The notes under the pieces were generated by a model. That model saw only the letters and a program-made list of their open reading frames with translations, was not told where the DNA came from and made no database searches. Of a stretch of 10,073 bases of DNA, positions 1 through 5,417 are shown piece by piece. The position numbers and the translations under genes are program-made. Origin of the DNA: Thermoproteota archaeon (GTDB taxonomy: Archaea; Thermoproteota; EX4484-205; JAAOZP01); assembly GCA_026414125.1 (NCBI GenBank), contig JAOAJQ010000032.1:1-10073 (forward strand), read 5' to 3'. Each line of letters opens with the position of its first letter. Position 1 is the first letter of the stretch.

Positions 1-666
1 GTACACGTTATCCCTCTCAATGTCGAACATCTCACCACCTCTCATAAGTCTGGCTGCGACAAGCGCCCCCGCCCCGTCGCCAATAGGCTGGCCGCTTGAA
101 AACGCTTGCAGCGCCCCAAGATAGGCCTCTGCCTCCATCATCACTTGCGGAAGAATAGCCTGCAGCTGTATTATCAGAATGTAGCTTGAAGTCTTCTTAC
201 TTAGAATATAGAAGTGTCTCACAACCTTATAATAATAGTTTAAAGCATAGGATGCTTCAAAAAGATTCATTATGTTTAAAACCTGGCTTTCATCAAGACC
301 CGGGATTATCTGCTTTATCTCGCCCCTGACCCTGTCCTCAGCAGTTTTAACTATGTGATCGAGCTTCCAAACTACGCCGGCTGGATCCATGTCGACCGGG
401 GGAATGGTTACGAATTCAAGATAATTATCTAAGAATCTGTTTATCTCCTCCCTGCCGTATTTCTTCAGCTTATCCTTCGTGAATTTAACAGATTCGTCTC
501 TCATTAAGCGTAGTCTTTCAAGAGCATACTCGATGTCTCGAAGACGAATCATCGTCTGTATTTTCTCACCCCAGAACACGAGCACCAGAAACATCGCCAT
601 GTAAAGTATGTTGATTATGTAGCCGATATCCGTATTGTCCTGCCCAAGGAATAATAGTGTTTGCAT
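1..666 (-). CDS. DUF1512 family membrane-anchored protein (3' end outside window)
   Basis: The minus strand reads open for 222 codons from an ATG at 666 to the window edge, so the C-terminus is missing. One membrane segment lies near the N-terminus (about residues 17-33, YIINILYMAMFLVLVFW). A charged, helical cytoplasmic-type region follows, with a Gly-rich stretch (SGQPIGDGAGALVAARLM) near the visible end. Anchor, helical body and the PIGDGxGxLVA stretch recall the archaeal DUF1512 family, whose members are about 370 residues; about 60% would then be visible. The function of that family is unknown. The ATG is favoured because a TATA-like box at 701-708 predicts transcription starting about 10 nt upstream; there is no Shine-Dalgarno site. 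It lies downstream of the 5S gene on the same strand but has its own promoter-like sequence. The family assignment is from memory of the family, not a search. Confidence 0.7.
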   Translation of the reverse strand, partial: MQTLLFLGQDNTDIGYIINILYMAMFLVLVFWGEKIQTMIRLRDIEYALERLRLMRDESVKFTKDKLKKYGREEINRFLDNYLEFVTIPPVDMDPAGVVWKLDHIVKTAEDRVRGEIKQIIPGLDESQVLNIMNLFEASYALNYYYKVVRHFYILSKKTSSYILIIQLQAILPQVMMEAEAYLGALQAFSSGQPIGDGAGALVAARLMRGGEMFDIERDNVY

Positions 667-700
667 TATCTTTACGCCACTGGTTTTTCCAGCCGGAGAA

Positions 701-708
701 TATTTAAG
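701..708 (-). promoter_or_regulatory. TATA-like box of the DUF1512 gene
   Basis: On the minus strand GGCTTAAATAT lies about 35-44 nt ahead of the ATG at 666. A start of transcription about 26 nt downstream would give a leader of roughly 10 nt, the short-leader arrangement common in archaea. Confidence 0.45.
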
Positions 709-717
709 CCTTTAATC

Positions 718-722
718 AAAAA
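718..722 (-). terminator. Oligo-T stop signal after 5S rRNA
   Basis: Minus-strand transcripts leaving the 5S gene meet a run of five T about 30 nt past the 5S 3' end, with no stem-loop. Archaeal RNA polymerase stops at such oligo-T tracts, so this is the likely 5S terminator. It also lies upstream of the next gene's TATA box. Confidence 0.35.
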
Positions 723-751
723 TTTTACGCTTAATTAACAACTCGAAGGAG

Positions 752-890
752 GGTTACCGGCTTTCAAACCTCGCGTGGCCGAAGACCACACTAATGTTTG
801 AAACGGAGCTGTGTTTAACTTCCGTGTTCGGAACGGCTCCGCGGGTTTCCCCCTGTACGGGTGTTTCCACAGCTCCTATGACCGGTAACC
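752..890 (-). rRNA. rrf: 5S ribosomal RNA with an 18-nt insertion
   Basis: The minus strand carries the 5S hallmark CCGAACACGGAAGTTAAAC. Helix I is a perfect 9-bp pairing of GGTTACCGG (start) with CCGGTAACC (end). Helix II is GGAGCTGTG with CACAGCTCC. Helix V (TTTCAAAC/GTTTGAAA), a loop-E region and helix IV (GTGG/CCAC) are all present. The gene spans 139 nt, longer than the usual 120-125. The excess lies in loop C: between CACCCG and CCGAAC there are 26 nt where about 8 are normal. Removing positions 837-854 leaves TACCCGTT, the normal length and composition, and a 121-nt RNA. The gene stands alone, without 16S or 23S, as is usual in Thermoproteota. A TATA box sits about 27 nt upstream. Confidence 0.95.
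837..854 (-). other. Intron-like 18-nt insertion in 5S loop C
   Basis: Read on the minus strand, the insertion splits TAC from CCGTT. The flanking sequence fits a bulge-helix-bulge splice site. A 4-bp helix pairs exon CCGT with GCGG at the insertion's 3' end (one G-U). The 3-nt bulges are ACA and AGC, cut after the second base of each. A GGG/CCC stem closes the insertion. Outer exon pairing is poor. The exon CCGT also pairs with ACGG to form helix III of the mature RNA, so precursor and product pairings compete. It may instead be a permanent expansion kept in the mature RNA; longer 5S rRNAs occur in some archaea. Confidence 0.5.
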
Positions 891-913
891 GGAAGGAAGG
901 ATGAGAATCCCAC

Positions 914-923
914 TATTAAATTT
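914..923 (-). promoter_or_regulatory. TATA box of 5S rRNA
   Basis: Minus-strand AAATTTAATA is centred about 28 nt ahead of the 5S first base at 890, the expected spacing for archaeal TATA-to-start. It lies just beyond the stop codon of the upstream NrdD-like gene. Confidence 0.55.
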
Positions 924-931
924 TTCTCCGC

Positions 932-949
932 TTAAGAAACAGTTCTTAA
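932..949. repeat. Inverted repeat over the stop codon of the NrdD-like gene
   Basis: Arms TTAAGAA and TTCTTAA (7 bp, perfect) flank the 4-nt spacer ACAG. The repeat covers the last codons and stop of the NrdD-like gene and ends just ahead of the 5S promoter. It could be a weak stem-loop terminator or a protein-binding dyad. No strong T tract follows on the minus strand. Confidence 0.4.
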
Positions 950-2821
950 ATATGATCCGCAGAAGCACTTCTCCTCAGAAGCAGGATAAATCCTCCCACA
1001 GCTTGCACACATTGTTTTCGGAGAATATATTAGGAAACTAGTCTTACCAGTTTTCCTCAGGCTTCCAAGCTCCTCTAAACCATTCAGATAGATAATGTTA
1101 GACTCAGGCGTAAGGCTCTTTAGCCTAGATTCGAATCTAAACCATTCTTCTAAAGCCATGTTTCGCGGAAACACGTTCACAAGGCTTCCTCCAAACCTCC
1201 GCACAGCCTCCTCGTGGCTTACAAGACTAACTAGCACCCTGTTCTCCCTCTTGGAAGATTTATTGGCAAGCTCGTTAACCTTTTTAACAATCTTTTCAGC
1301 CTCCAGCAAACTGGCTGAAGAATCCGAGTTGGCAAGTCTGAATGCAGCATTGTAAAGACCTGTCAACTCTATTATTGAACAACCCTTCTCAGCGAGGAAG
1401 TATGTTTCACCGTTAATCCTGCAAGACAGAGGAAGGAGCTTCCTGTCTTCTATAATGCTTCTTAAGCTCTCCCTCTTAAGCTCGAAGGTCTCAACAATAC
1501 TGTTCACAATCTCACTGAGGCTTTTCCAGAAAGCATCCTCGTTCAGAGAAGCATTCTCGAGAATACGTGGCAGGTTCAGGCTCGCCGAACTCAAGACGCC
1601 AGTTCTAACATAGTTGTCAGCATCATCGTTCAAGACAGCAAGATGGTGAGTGGGGCAGGAGTTTTGAGAACCGGCTAGTAGGAGGGCTCCCCCAGCGTTT
1701 AAATACTTCATTAAACTGTTTACGAAACCGTCTTCAAAAACCTTCTTGTCGTAGCCGACTAGTGAAAGAGAAAGATTTGACAAAACTGTTTTCTCAGCTA
1801 TTTCAGCAAGCCTCCTTAAGAACTCGAGAACAATAGATTCCAGCTTCACGTTTAAAATAACATTCCATCTACTCTGGCTTATTGCAATGCTTTTCAAAAA
1901 CTCCTCTATAGTCTCAAAATCTTCACCGTCTAAGAGGAGACTGTTAGCGTGCATAGAGGAGCTACTGAACGCTTCAACAATCCTCCACGCTACTTGCTTA
2001 AACGAAGACTGGCTGTCGGAAAAAGGAATAAAGGAATAGGTTTTCACAAGGCTCAGACTCGTCAGTGAGTTCACAGGCTCGTCTGGCTTAAACATGAAGC
2101 TGGCTAAATGGTTAATGTTAATTATTCCACTGAGATGCGCGTCACCCACTTGCCTCGGAAGCTTGACGAGGAAAGCATACTGTCTCAAAACCTCCTCACC
2201 AGCCTCGTTCACAACATCATCCAGATCCCGCTTAATAGATATCAGCTCAGACACATCGTGCACAGGCAGCCCAAGTCTCGTCAATCTATGCCTATAGTTC
2301 TCCATCTTCTTCTCAAGGAGGACAGCGTTAACATACTCTCTGATCAACGGCGCCGTTAAATACTTAATGCCCAGAGAGTACAATCTCTCTTCTATCTCCA
2401 AGGCTATTGTTTCAGCAGTATCCTGATCCATTCCGGCCTCCCTGACGAGGCATTCTTCAATCCTCTTCCTATCGAAAAGCTCGATGGAGGAATCTGTTCT
2501 CCTAACGAGCAGAACATTCTCCTTCCTTCTGAGCGACTCGAAAAGATTCATAGCATGGTTCAGAACATCCTTGCCCAGCGGGGTTATAACGTATATCTTG
2601 CTCTCAGGCTTATACTCGACGAGACCGTTCTCCATAAGCTTGCTCAAATGGTAGGCGAATTTTCCAGCGTCGCTGAACCTGTCAAGCCTAACGGTCTTCA
2701 TCAGCTCGCTGTATCTAAGCGGGTTCCTCTCCAGTATTTTCAGTATTTCAACCCGCACTGGAAAACCCAATGCTTTAAAGATGTCGCTCAACGTTTTGAA
2801 ACCCTTGTTATCCTCCTCCAT
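932..2821 (-). CDS. ArsR-type HTH / ATP-cone / degenerate NrdD-like fusion, probable regulator
   Basis: Numbered from the ATG at 2821, the protein has 629 residues. Residues about 7-90 form an ArsR-like winged helix (LSDIFKALGFPVRVEILKIL ... FAYHLSKLMENGLVEY). Residues about 101-190 are an ATP-cone (VLLVRRTDSSIELFDRKRIE), the nucleotide sensor of reductases and NrdR. The rest follows class III ribonucleotide reductase (NrdD): AHLSG near 230, SLNLPRI near 414-420, and a C-terminal zinc knuckle with Cys605, 608, 619 and 621. Key reductase features are gone. The IHIHDL motif reads ININHL. There is no Cys from about 125 to 388, so the first active-site Cys is absent. The CRS/CRT site reads VRT. 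The chain ends eight residues after the knuckle, before a glycyl-radical loop. I infer a catalytically dead, nucleotide-sensing DNA-binding protein. A GTG at 2839 would add six residues, but the TATA box at 2853-2860 predicts transcription starting near 2830, favouring the ATG. Confidence 0.85.
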   Translation of the reverse strand: MEEDNKGFKTLSDIFKALGFPVRVEILKILERNPLRYSELMKTVRLDRFSDAGKFAYHLSKLMENGLVEYKPESKIYVITPLGKDVLNHAMNLFESLRRKENVLLVRRTDSSIELFDRKRIEECLVREAGMDQDTAETIALEIEERLYSLGIKYLTAPLIREYVNAVLLEKKMENYRHRLTRLGLPVHDVSELISIKRDLDDVVNEAGEEVLRQYAFLVKLPRQVGDAHLSGIININHLASFMFKPDEPVNSLTSLSLVKTYSFIPFSDSQSSFKQVAWRIVEAFSSSSMHANSLLLDGEDFETIEEFLKSIAISQSRWNVILNVKLESIVLEFLRRLAEIAEKTVLSNLSLSLVGYDKKVFEDGFVNSLMKYLNAGGALLLAGSQNSCPTHHLAVLNDDADNYVRTGVLSSASLNLPRILENASLNEDAFWKSLSEIVNSIVETFELKRESLRSIIEDRKLLPLSCRINGETYFLAEKGCSIIELTGLYNAAFRLANSDSSASLLEAEKIVKKVNELANKSSKRENRVLVSLVSHEEAVRRFGGSLVNVFPRNMALEEWFRFESRLKSLTPESNIIYLNGLEELGSLRKTGKTSFLIYSPKTMCASCGRIYPASEEKCFCGSYLRTVS

Positions 2822-2822
2822 C

Positions 2823-2874
2823 TTAATGATATTCTGCACAATAAGGTAAAACTATTTTAACTTAATGCTGCACA
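2823..2874 (-). promoter_or_regulatory. TATA box flanked by a repeated element, NrdD-like gene promoter
   Basis: On the minus strand TTAAAATA (2853-2860) is a good TATA box. It lies between two copies of one element. The upstream copy at 2861-2874 reads TGTGCAGCATTAAG. The downstream copy at 2823-2841 reads TGTGCAG, five extra bases, then CATTAAG. Copies on both sides of the TATA box and over the expected start site would suit autoregulation by the winged-helix protein, but this is inference from layout. Confidence 0.45.
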
Positions 2875-2910
2875 CTAACCCTCTTATTTCCATGTTAAGA
2901 AGGCTATTCG

Positions 2911-2938
2911 TCACGAGAACTCCATATTTTCACGAGAA
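2911..2938. repeat. Paired TCACGAGAA direct repeats
   Basis: TCACGAGAA occurs at 2911-2919 and 2930-2938, 19 bp apart start to start. A related TTTCACGA lies at 3023-3030, just ahead of the tRNA-Pro promoter. Outer CTATTC (2904-2909) and GAATAG (2936-2941) form an inverted repeat around the pair. The rest of the 2875-3030 intergenic stretch shows no gene. Confidence 0.35.
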
Positions 2939-3035
2939 TAGTTTGATCTGTAAAAACGGTCTTAATTCTTAATACCCTACTCCAACAGGCTACTCTGGGG
3001 AAATACTTAGAACCAAGTTATCTTTCACGAAACGC

Positions 3036-3042
3036 TTTTAAA
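3036..3042 (+). promoter_or_regulatory. TATA box of tRNA-Pro
   Basis: TTTTAAA is centred 28 nt before the first tRNA base at 3067, as expected for an archaeal tRNA promoter. Confidence 0.55.
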
Positions 3043-3080
3043 GACGCTGGGCTAGGCAAGCTGTGAGGGGGCGTGGGCTA

Positions 3081-3098
3081 AAGGGCGAAAACCGGCTA
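3081..3098 (+). other. tRNA-Pro insertion 1, D arm (18 nt, splice site uncertain)
   Basis: The insertion is flanked by the direct repeat GGCTA (3076-3080 and 3094-3098), so its exact ends can slide by up to 5 nt without changing the product. Removal restores the D-loop AGCTTGGTA. No clean 4-bp central helix fits; the best is a 3-bp TGG/CCG helix with GCT bulges on both sides (cuts at 3078/3079 and 3096/3097). A rival solution pairs GCTA (3077-3080) with TAGC (3097-3100) and removes 3083-3102, but leaves a 6-nt D-loop. Confidence 0.6.
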
Positions 3099-3112
3099 GC
3101 TTGGTAGGCTTC

Positions 3113-3128
3113 AGAGAAAAGCGGCCAG
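3113..3128 (+). other. tRNA-Pro intron 2, position 27/28 (16 nt)
   Basis: Exon GGCT (3107-3110) pairs with intron GGCC (3123-3126) as the 4-bp central helix. Bulges TCA (3111-3113) and AGA (3127-3129), cut after the second base, join C27 to A28. This makes the complete CATGG/CCATG anticodon stem; without splicing the stem lacks its first pair. Confidence 0.78.
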
Positions 3129-3159
3129 ATGGCTCGGGCCCATGCGATCCCGGTTCGAA

Positions 3160-3181
3160 AATATCCGAATGGTACCGAAAA
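3160..3181 (+). other. tRNA-Pro intron 3, T-loop position 59/60 (22 nt)
   Basis: Exon TTCG (3154-3157) pairs perfectly with intron CGAA (3176-3179). Bulges AAA (3158-3160) and AAT (3180-3182), cut after the second base, give the standard T-loop TTCGAAT. The outer helix is the complete T-stem. The intron's own closing helix is weak (TA-CC/GG-TA with one bulged base). Confidence 0.85.
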
Positions 3182-3208
3182 TCCGGGCGCCCCCATAAAC
3201 CGATTAAA

Positions 3209-3227
3209 TTTAACTTACGTTAAAAAA
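3209..3227 (-). terminator. Oligo-T tract and small dyad after the 3250-3468 gene
   Basis: Minus-strand transcription past the stop at 3250 reaches six T (3222-3227). Next to it is an inverted repeat, TTTAAC/GTTAAA around TTAC (3209-3224). The T tract is a plausible terminator for the small minus-strand gene; the dyad could also slow read-through from tRNA-Pro on the other strand. Confidence 0.35.
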
Positions 3228-3249
3228 GTATAGGCATCCACTCGACAGT

Positions 3250-3468
3250 TTACTTTCTAATAACTGCAAGGTTAAGAGGGCTTAGCCTGCGTTTAGATTT
3301 CTCAACCTCTATATCCCTGCTCGTCAAGAATTCGTTCATCATCTCCTTCCTCTTCATTCTTAAGTACTTCTCAAACCTACCCTGCAAGTTCTCAATAACC
3401 TTTTTCTCTTTTGACTTCTCTTCAAAGATTTTCTTCTTTTTTCTTTTAGAACAGCCTGTTCTAAACAT
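3250..3468 (-). CDS. Small basic hypothetical protein
   Basis: I do not recognise this protein. It has 72 residues from the ATG at 3468; an in-frame TTG at 3486 would add six. It is very rich in Lys, Arg and Glu, with a KRKKKK cluster near residues 9-14 and a predicted long charged helix in the middle. It has no signal peptide or membrane segment. Codon choice (AGG/AGA, GAG, AAG) resembles the neighbours. Support for expression: a TATA-like TTAAATTA at 3496-3503 predicts a start near 3473, just ahead of the ATG, and an oligo-T tract follows the stop. It is divergent from the beta-propeller gene. The basic, helical character would allow nucleic-acid binding, but that is a guess, and it could be a chance reading frame. 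Confidence 0.5.
   Translation of the reverse strand: MFRTGCSKRKKKKIFEEKSKEKKVIENLQGRFEKYLRMKRKEMMNEFLTSRDIEVEKSKRRLSPLNLAVIRK
3445..3465. repeat. Perfect 9-bp palindrome between divergent genes
   Basis: Arms TTTAGAACA (3445-3453) and TGTTCTAAA (3457-3465) flank GCC. A further half-like TTTGAACAG follows at 3468-3476. The dyad lies inside the first codons of the small minus-strand gene and about 30-50 bp upstream of the TATA-like element used toward the beta-propeller gene. This placement fits an operator or activator site. Confidence 0.45.
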
Positions 3469-3493
3469 TTGAACAGAGCGTCCCAAAACCTAG

Positions 3494-3503
3494 GATAATT
3501 TAA
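3494..3503. promoter_or_regulatory. Shared bidirectional TATA-like element
   Basis: GATAATTTAA on the plus strand (TTAAATTATC on the minus) is nearly symmetric. Measured at about 27 nt, it places starts near 3525 on the plus strand and 3473 on the minus, each a few bases ahead of an ATG (3536 and 3468). One element could therefore serve both divergent genes. Confidence 0.4.
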
Positions 3504-3535
3504 CCCTTAGAAGTGGTCGTAGATTGTGTAACAGG

Positions 3536-5386
3536 ATGATAAAGAGGAGTTTAACAAGAGGATGGGTTACAGCGCTTTCACTGATTCTGATGGTATCAAC
3601 CTTCTTAATAGCTTTCATTGTCCAAATAAACGAGGGGGGTAAAGTTGTGGGTTTGAAAAGCTTCAACTCGTACGAGGAGATCAGGAGCTTCGTTAAGGCT
3701 AGGGCTGACGAGATTGTTAATGCTAACCGCTTGTTTTACCGTTTCTCCATTCCACTAGTGGCAGATAGTGTTCTCGGGGTTCCCAAGGGTGCTTTTGAGT
3801 ACTCAACCACTAATATTCAGGTCTCCGGCGTAGATGAGGCGGACACGGTTAAGACGGACGGCAGATACATCCACATGGTTTCTGAAAACAGTGTTTTAAT
3901 AGTTGAAGCCTACCCTCCTGAGAACATGAGGAAGACCACTAGGATTAGTGTCGACGGGTATCCTGTAGGATTGTTTATAAACAACGGTAGGCTTGCAGTA
4001 ATAATGCATGAGAACCTTCCGCTGGAGGATTCCTACTATGGGTCGTGGGGAGTCTCGTTGGTTATCTACGATGTTTCTGATGTTCAGAACCCTAGGCTCG
4101 TTAGGAAAATCTCTACTGAAGGCAGCTATGTCAGCTCGAGGATGATTGGGAAGCATGCTTACATGGTTACGACTAAGCCGGCAGTCATTCCTCTTGAGAA
4201 AGATGTTGAAGTCTTATTTCCAAGGATTATTGTAAACGGTTTCATCTCCACCATTCCGGCTGACAAAATTTTTTACTCGAACCGGACTGAGGCCCCGGAG
4301 AGCTACACGATCATAACCGTGGCTGATGTTTCCGTTGGAGAAGGCGGAGTGGAATCTAAAGCGGTTTTAACGGGTTACGCCTCCTGCATGTATGTTTCCT
4401 TGAGCAACATATATGTTGCAATGCCCCGGTGGTTTCACTCCAGAGGGGAATCCACGGAGATACATAGGATCAGGATTAATGGCCTCGAGATAGAGTGTGA
4501 GGCTAGCGGCGAGGTTCCGGGCAGGGTTTTAAACCAGTTTTCGATGGACGAGTACCAGGGTTATTTCAGAATAGCCACAACCACCGGCTATGTTGCAAGA
4601 CTTCTAAGCGAAGCCACCAGTGCTAACCATGTTTACGTATTGAACTCTAAGACCCTGGAGATTGTTGGTAGGCTTGAAAACCTTGCTCCCGGCGAGGAGA
4701 TATACTCAGCCAGATTCATGGGTGCAAGATGCTACCTTGTAACTTTCAAAAAGGTGGATCCGCTTTTCACCATAGACCTCAGCAACCCTGCTGAGCCAAA
4801 GGTGCTGGGCAAGCTTAAGATACCCGGCTACTCAGACTACCTGCATCCTTATGATGAGAACCATCTGATAGGCATAGGTAAGGAGACGGTTGAGGCTGAG
4901 GAGGGAGATTTCGCATGGTACCAGGGCTTAAAAATATCTTTGTTCGACGTTTCAAACGTAACAAGCCCTAAGGAGGTTGGGAAAATCATCGTGGGTGACA
5001 GGGGGACGGATTCGCCTGCCCTATGGGACCACCATGCGTTTCTCTTCGACAGGAAGAGGAGCCTACTCGTAATACCGGTTCTGGAGGCAAAGATTTTACG
5101 CGAAAAATACTCCGGCAGCATACCGCCAAATACATATGGTGAATATGTTTTTCAAGGAGCATACTTGTTCAGAGTTTCACCTGAGGAAGGGATTACGCTT
5201 ATAGGTAGAATAACGCATCTAGAGGACCAGGAGGAACTGGATCAAAGCGGATACTACTTCAGCTCGAAGTACACGATTACAAGAAGCCTATACGTGGGCG
5301 ATGTGATTTACACGGTTTCCAGTGGAAAGATTAAGGCGAACAGCCTGACAGACCTTTCAGAAATATCTGAGGTCGAACTGGACTAA
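3536..5386 (+). CDS. Secreted or membrane-anchored beta-propeller protein (PF09826)
   Basis: The protein has 616 residues. An N-terminal signal or anchor (basic MIKRSLTR, then a hydrophobic stretch to about residue 30) points outside the cell. The hallmark of the PF09826 / COG4880 family, VSGVDEADTVKTDGRYIH, lies at about residues 95-112. Repeated blade-like segments follow (for example LVIYDVSDVQNPRLVRKI; FTIDLSNPAEPKVLGKLKIPGYSDYLHPYDENHLIGIG; LSLFDVSNV-type). The C-terminal blade ends the chain without a second anchor, and length fits the family. Molecular function is not established; an extracellular binding or envelope role is likely. The start is the ATG at 3536; a TTG at 3524 is possible but close to or before the predicted transcription start, and there is no convincing Shine-Dalgarno site. 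The gene is monocistronic, with oligo-T after its stop and a convergent neighbour 31 bp away. Confidence 0.88.
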   Translation: MIKRSLTRGWVTALSLILMVSTFLIAFIVQINEGGKVVGLKSFNSYEEIRSFVKARADEIVNANRLFYRFSIPLVADSVLGVPKGAFEYSTTNIQVSGVDEADTVKTDGRYIHMVSENSVLIVEAYPPENMRKTTRISVDGYPVGLFINNGRLAVIMHENLPLEDSYYGSWGVSLVIYDVSDVQNPRLVRKISTEGSYVSSRMIGKHAYMVTTKPAVIPLEKDVEVLFPRIIVNGFISTIPADKIFYSNRTEAPESYTIITVADVSVGEGGVESKAVLTGYASCMYVSLSNIYVAMPRWFHSRGESTEIHRIRINGLEIECEASGEVPGRVLNQFSMDEYQGYFRIATTTGYVARLLSEATSANHVYVLNSKTLEIVGRLENLAPGEEIYSARFMGARCYLVTFKKVDPLFTIDLSNPAEPKVLGKLKIPGYSDYLHPYDENHLIGIGKETVEAEEGDFAWYQGLKISLFDVSNVTSPKEVGKIIVGDRGTDSPALWDHHAFLFDRKRSLLVIPVLEAKILREKYSGSIPPNTYGEYVFQGAYLFRVSPEEGITLIGRITHLEDQEELDQSGYYFSSKYTITRSLYVGDVIYTVSSGKIKANSLTDLSEISEVELD

Positions 5387-5396
5387 CCCTGTTCTA

Positions 5397-5401
5397 TTTT
5401 T
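5397..5401 (+). terminator. Oligo-T terminator after the beta-propeller gene
   Basis: TTTTT follows the stop codon by about 10 nt in the 31-bp gap before the convergent radical SAM gene. No stem-loop is needed for archaeal termination. Confidence 0.4.
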
Positions 5402-5417
5402 CTCCAAATTAAGTCCC

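Larger units (their letters stand above)
3067..3195 (+). tRNA. tRNA-Pro(CGG) with three insertions
   Basis: Acceptor strands GGGGGCG (3067-3073) and CGCCCCC (3188-3194) pair fully and are followed by discriminator A; CCA is not encoded. Removing three segments of 18, 16 and 22 nt gives a normal 73-nt cloverleaf. The D arm becomes GGCT, AGCTTGGTA, GGCT. The anticodon stem becomes CATGG/CCATG with loop CTCGGGC, that is U33, anticodon CGG (3135-3137) and G37, so it reads proline codon CCG. The variable region is CGAT. The T arm becomes CCCGG, TTCGAAT, CCGGG. The D-loop AGCTTGGTA matches the archaeal tRNA-Pro pattern as I know it. Standard tRNA searches may miss or misfold this gene because the arms are interrupted at three places, none of them the usual 37/38 site. 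Confidence 0.88.

Noticed and set aside
932..2821. Active anaerobic ribonucleoside-triphosphate reductase (nrdD)
   Set aside because: Both active-site cysteines and the glycyl-radical segment are absent, no activase gene is adjacent, and an N-terminal DNA-binding domain is present.
2821..2839. GTG at 2839 as start of the NrdD-like regulator
   Set aside because: The TATA box at 2853-2860 places transcription starting near 2830, downstream of that GTG; the ATG at 2821 fits better. Not excluded if a further upstream promoter is used.
1095..2860. Several plus-strand frames of 67-101 codons opposite the NrdD-like gene
   Set aside because: They are antisense to a long gene with clear domain content and show no family features or start signals of their own.
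2892..2969. 25-codon plus-strand frame beginning ATG TTA AGA AGG in the intergenic region
   Set aside because: Too short, with no Shine-Dalgarno site, promoter or recognisable feature.
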